The notes below the pieces were generated by a model, which saw only the letters and a program-made list of their open reading frames with translations, was not told the origin of the DNA and searched no databases. The translations under genes were made by a program, and so were the position numbers. Of a stretch of 20,795 nt of DNA, positions 20,132 through 20,795 are shown in pieces; position 1 is the first letter of the stretch, and each line of letters opens with the position of its first letter. Origin of the DNA: an uncultured Prevotella sp. (GTDB lineage Bacteria > Bacteroidota > Bacteroidia > Bacteroidales > Bacteroidaceae); NCBI GenBank assembly GCA_900547005.1, contig URER01000043.1, forward strand, positions 1 to 20,795, given 5' to 3'.

Positions 20132-20566
20132 CTAATCGTTGTTCCAATTCCAGCGTAGCTCATAGGCGGTGAAATCTAAGTCTTCCGGGGCTCCAATCTG
20201 CTTGAGAAGGCTACGGATAAACTGCTGCTCGGATGGTGACATGAGCGTGTCTCCGCGCCTGCGCATGAAGTATGAATTGCGTCCGAAACGCTGAATGCAG
20301 GCTGAACAGAACTTGTCGTATTGGTCAGGAAACATCCGCTTTTGGAAGTGGGCAAAGCCACGGGCGAAGCGTTGGGGTGCGTTGCTGCAATAGTAGCGGC
20401 AGTTTCCGTCGGCGGCAGCATACTTAGGGTTGACTACTCTGATTACTTGCGGGTCGTCGTCGGTGTGATTCCATGCCCACGCTCTTAGACAGGTGGAAGC
20501 CTGGGGGCAGTTGGTTGACGTGCAGGCCATATACTCGGCCGGCTTACTTTTTGTGTTGATTTCCAT
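20132..20566 (-). CDS. DUF6078-like Cys-rich protein
   Basis: 144 residues from the chosen start (MEINTKSKPAEYMACTSTNC). It resembles the Bacteroidales DUF6078 family: CTSTNCPQASTCLRAWAW at the N-terminus, VVNPKYAAADGNCRYYC, APQRFARGFAHF, then FCSACIQRFGRNSYFMRRRG and SPSEQQFIRSLL. Seven cysteines (15, 20, 26, 56, 60, 87, 90) in CxxxxC, CxxxC and CxxC spacings suggest metal or Fe-S binding, which is inference. The frame remains open 35 codons upstream, but the -7 element TACCTTTG (20639-20632) lies inside that extension, so the shorter start is preferred. There is no signal peptide; it is cytoplasmic. The function of the family is unknown. It is directly followed by the TACTCGAGTA array. Confidence 0.82.
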   Translation of the reverse strand: MEINTKSKPAEYMACTSTNCPQASTCLRAWAWNHTDDDPQVIRVVNPKYAAADGNCRYYCSNAPQRFARGFAHFQKRMFPDQYDKFCSACIQRFGRNSYFMRRRGDTLMSPSEQQFIRSLLKQIGAPEDLDFTAYELRWNWNND

Positions 20567-20605
20567 AATTTGTAAGTTGATTATTATTTGTGTTTTTCTA
20601 TTTTG

Positions 20606-20624
20606 TTTGCACAGATAGTGCAAA
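20606..20624. promoter_or_regulatory. Candidate operator: TTTGCAC-N5-GTGCAAA dyad
   Basis: TTTGCAC (20606-20612) and GTGCAAA (20618-20624) form a perfect inverted repeat with 5-base spacing. It lies immediately downstream of the -7 element of the DUF6078-like gene, overlapping the expected transcription start, a typical repressor position. It could alternatively form a hairpin at the mRNA 5' end. Confidence 0.5.
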
Positions 20625-20631
20625 TCGGATG

Positions 20632-20660
20632 CAAAGGTAATAAATATTACGCAAAAACAA
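20632..20660 (-). promoter_or_regulatory. Promoter of the DUF6078-like gene
   Basis: On the minus strand TTG (20660-20658) is followed after 18 bases by TACCTTTG (20639-20632), a perfect TAnnTTTG. The leader would be about 60 bases to the ATG at 20566. Confidence 0.6.
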
Positions 20661-20671
20661 TTGGGGTTCAA

Positions 20672-20795
20672 TGGAAAAATATAGGGTACAGATTATATAT
20701 GATTACCTTTTCGAGATAGAAATGCTTCAAGCAGCGATACCCTGATGAATGAAAGAGAATCATTATCACCATGATTTCCGTCTTTTAGATACGGC
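20672..20795. other. Window end, no supported feature
   Basis: A-T rich sequence. Short open stretches only, for example ATGAATGAAAGAG ending at TGA after nine codons. No gene, hairpin or repeat could be supported. Confidence 0.4.

Noticed and set aside
20567..20671. 35-residue extension of the DUF6078-like protein
   Set aside because: It would begin upstream of a perfect -7 element and contains no family sequence.

Overview
This window comes from a Bacteroidales chromosome, most likely Prevotella or a close relative. Several signs agree. The -7 promoter elements have the Bacteroidetes form TAnnTTTG, and Shine-Dalgarno sequences are mostly weak. Small Bacteroidetes-type families are present (DUF2795, a DUF6078-like Cys-rich protein). 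Purine synthesis uses a long single-chain PurL. Secreted glycoside hydrolases end in a Prevotella-style tail ('GIYI..GRKVVVK') resembling a type IX secretion (T9SS) sorting signal. No plasmid, phage, transposase, tRNA or rRNA gene was found.

Layout. Positions 214-1744 (+) carry a degenerate SAM-methyltransferase-like protein, a PduO-type cobalamin adenosyltransferase and a DUF2795 protein, ending in a strong terminator. Positions 1911-4334 (-) encode a secreted fusion of an alginate/glucuronan-lyase-type domain with a GH88 unsaturated-uronyl hydrolase. About 1.4 kb without genes follows (4335-5724). It holds a large imperfect palindrome, a dense zone of AAAACGG/CCGTTTT inverted repeats, a second imperfect palindrome, a LacI-like operator and a perfect tandem duplication of a 66-bp promoter unit. 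Positions 5725-9024 (+) form a two-gene unit of alpha-amylase (GH13) and endo-beta-1,4-galactanase (GH53). A hypothetical lipoprotein (-) and a secreted SH3-like protein (+) are transcribed divergently from about 9.85-10.02 kb. Positions 11063-12247 (-) encode the two halves of a short-chain chromate (CHR) transporter. Positions 12491-16375 (-) are purL. Positions 16729-19632 (-) encode a GH81 endo-beta-1,3-glucanase. A 22-bp-period array of TACTCGAGTA palindromes (20009-20121) lies between it and a DUF6078-like gene (-).

The most striking observation is inside purL. Two 99-bp palindromic elements, 95/99 identical, are inserted in frame, in the same orientation, at the two inter-domain junctions of the enzyme. 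Each adds 33 residues. Removing them gives 1228 residues, close to the usual length for this family. This resembles protein-coding palindromic elements of the kind described in Rickettsia, but with an unrelated sequence.

Functionally the window mixes housekeeping (purL, cobalamin activation) with an extracellular polysaccharide-degradation set: starch, beta-1,4-galactan, beta-1,3-glucan and a uronic-acid polymer. No SusC/SusD pair is present, so these enzymes sit outside a canonical PUL within this window.
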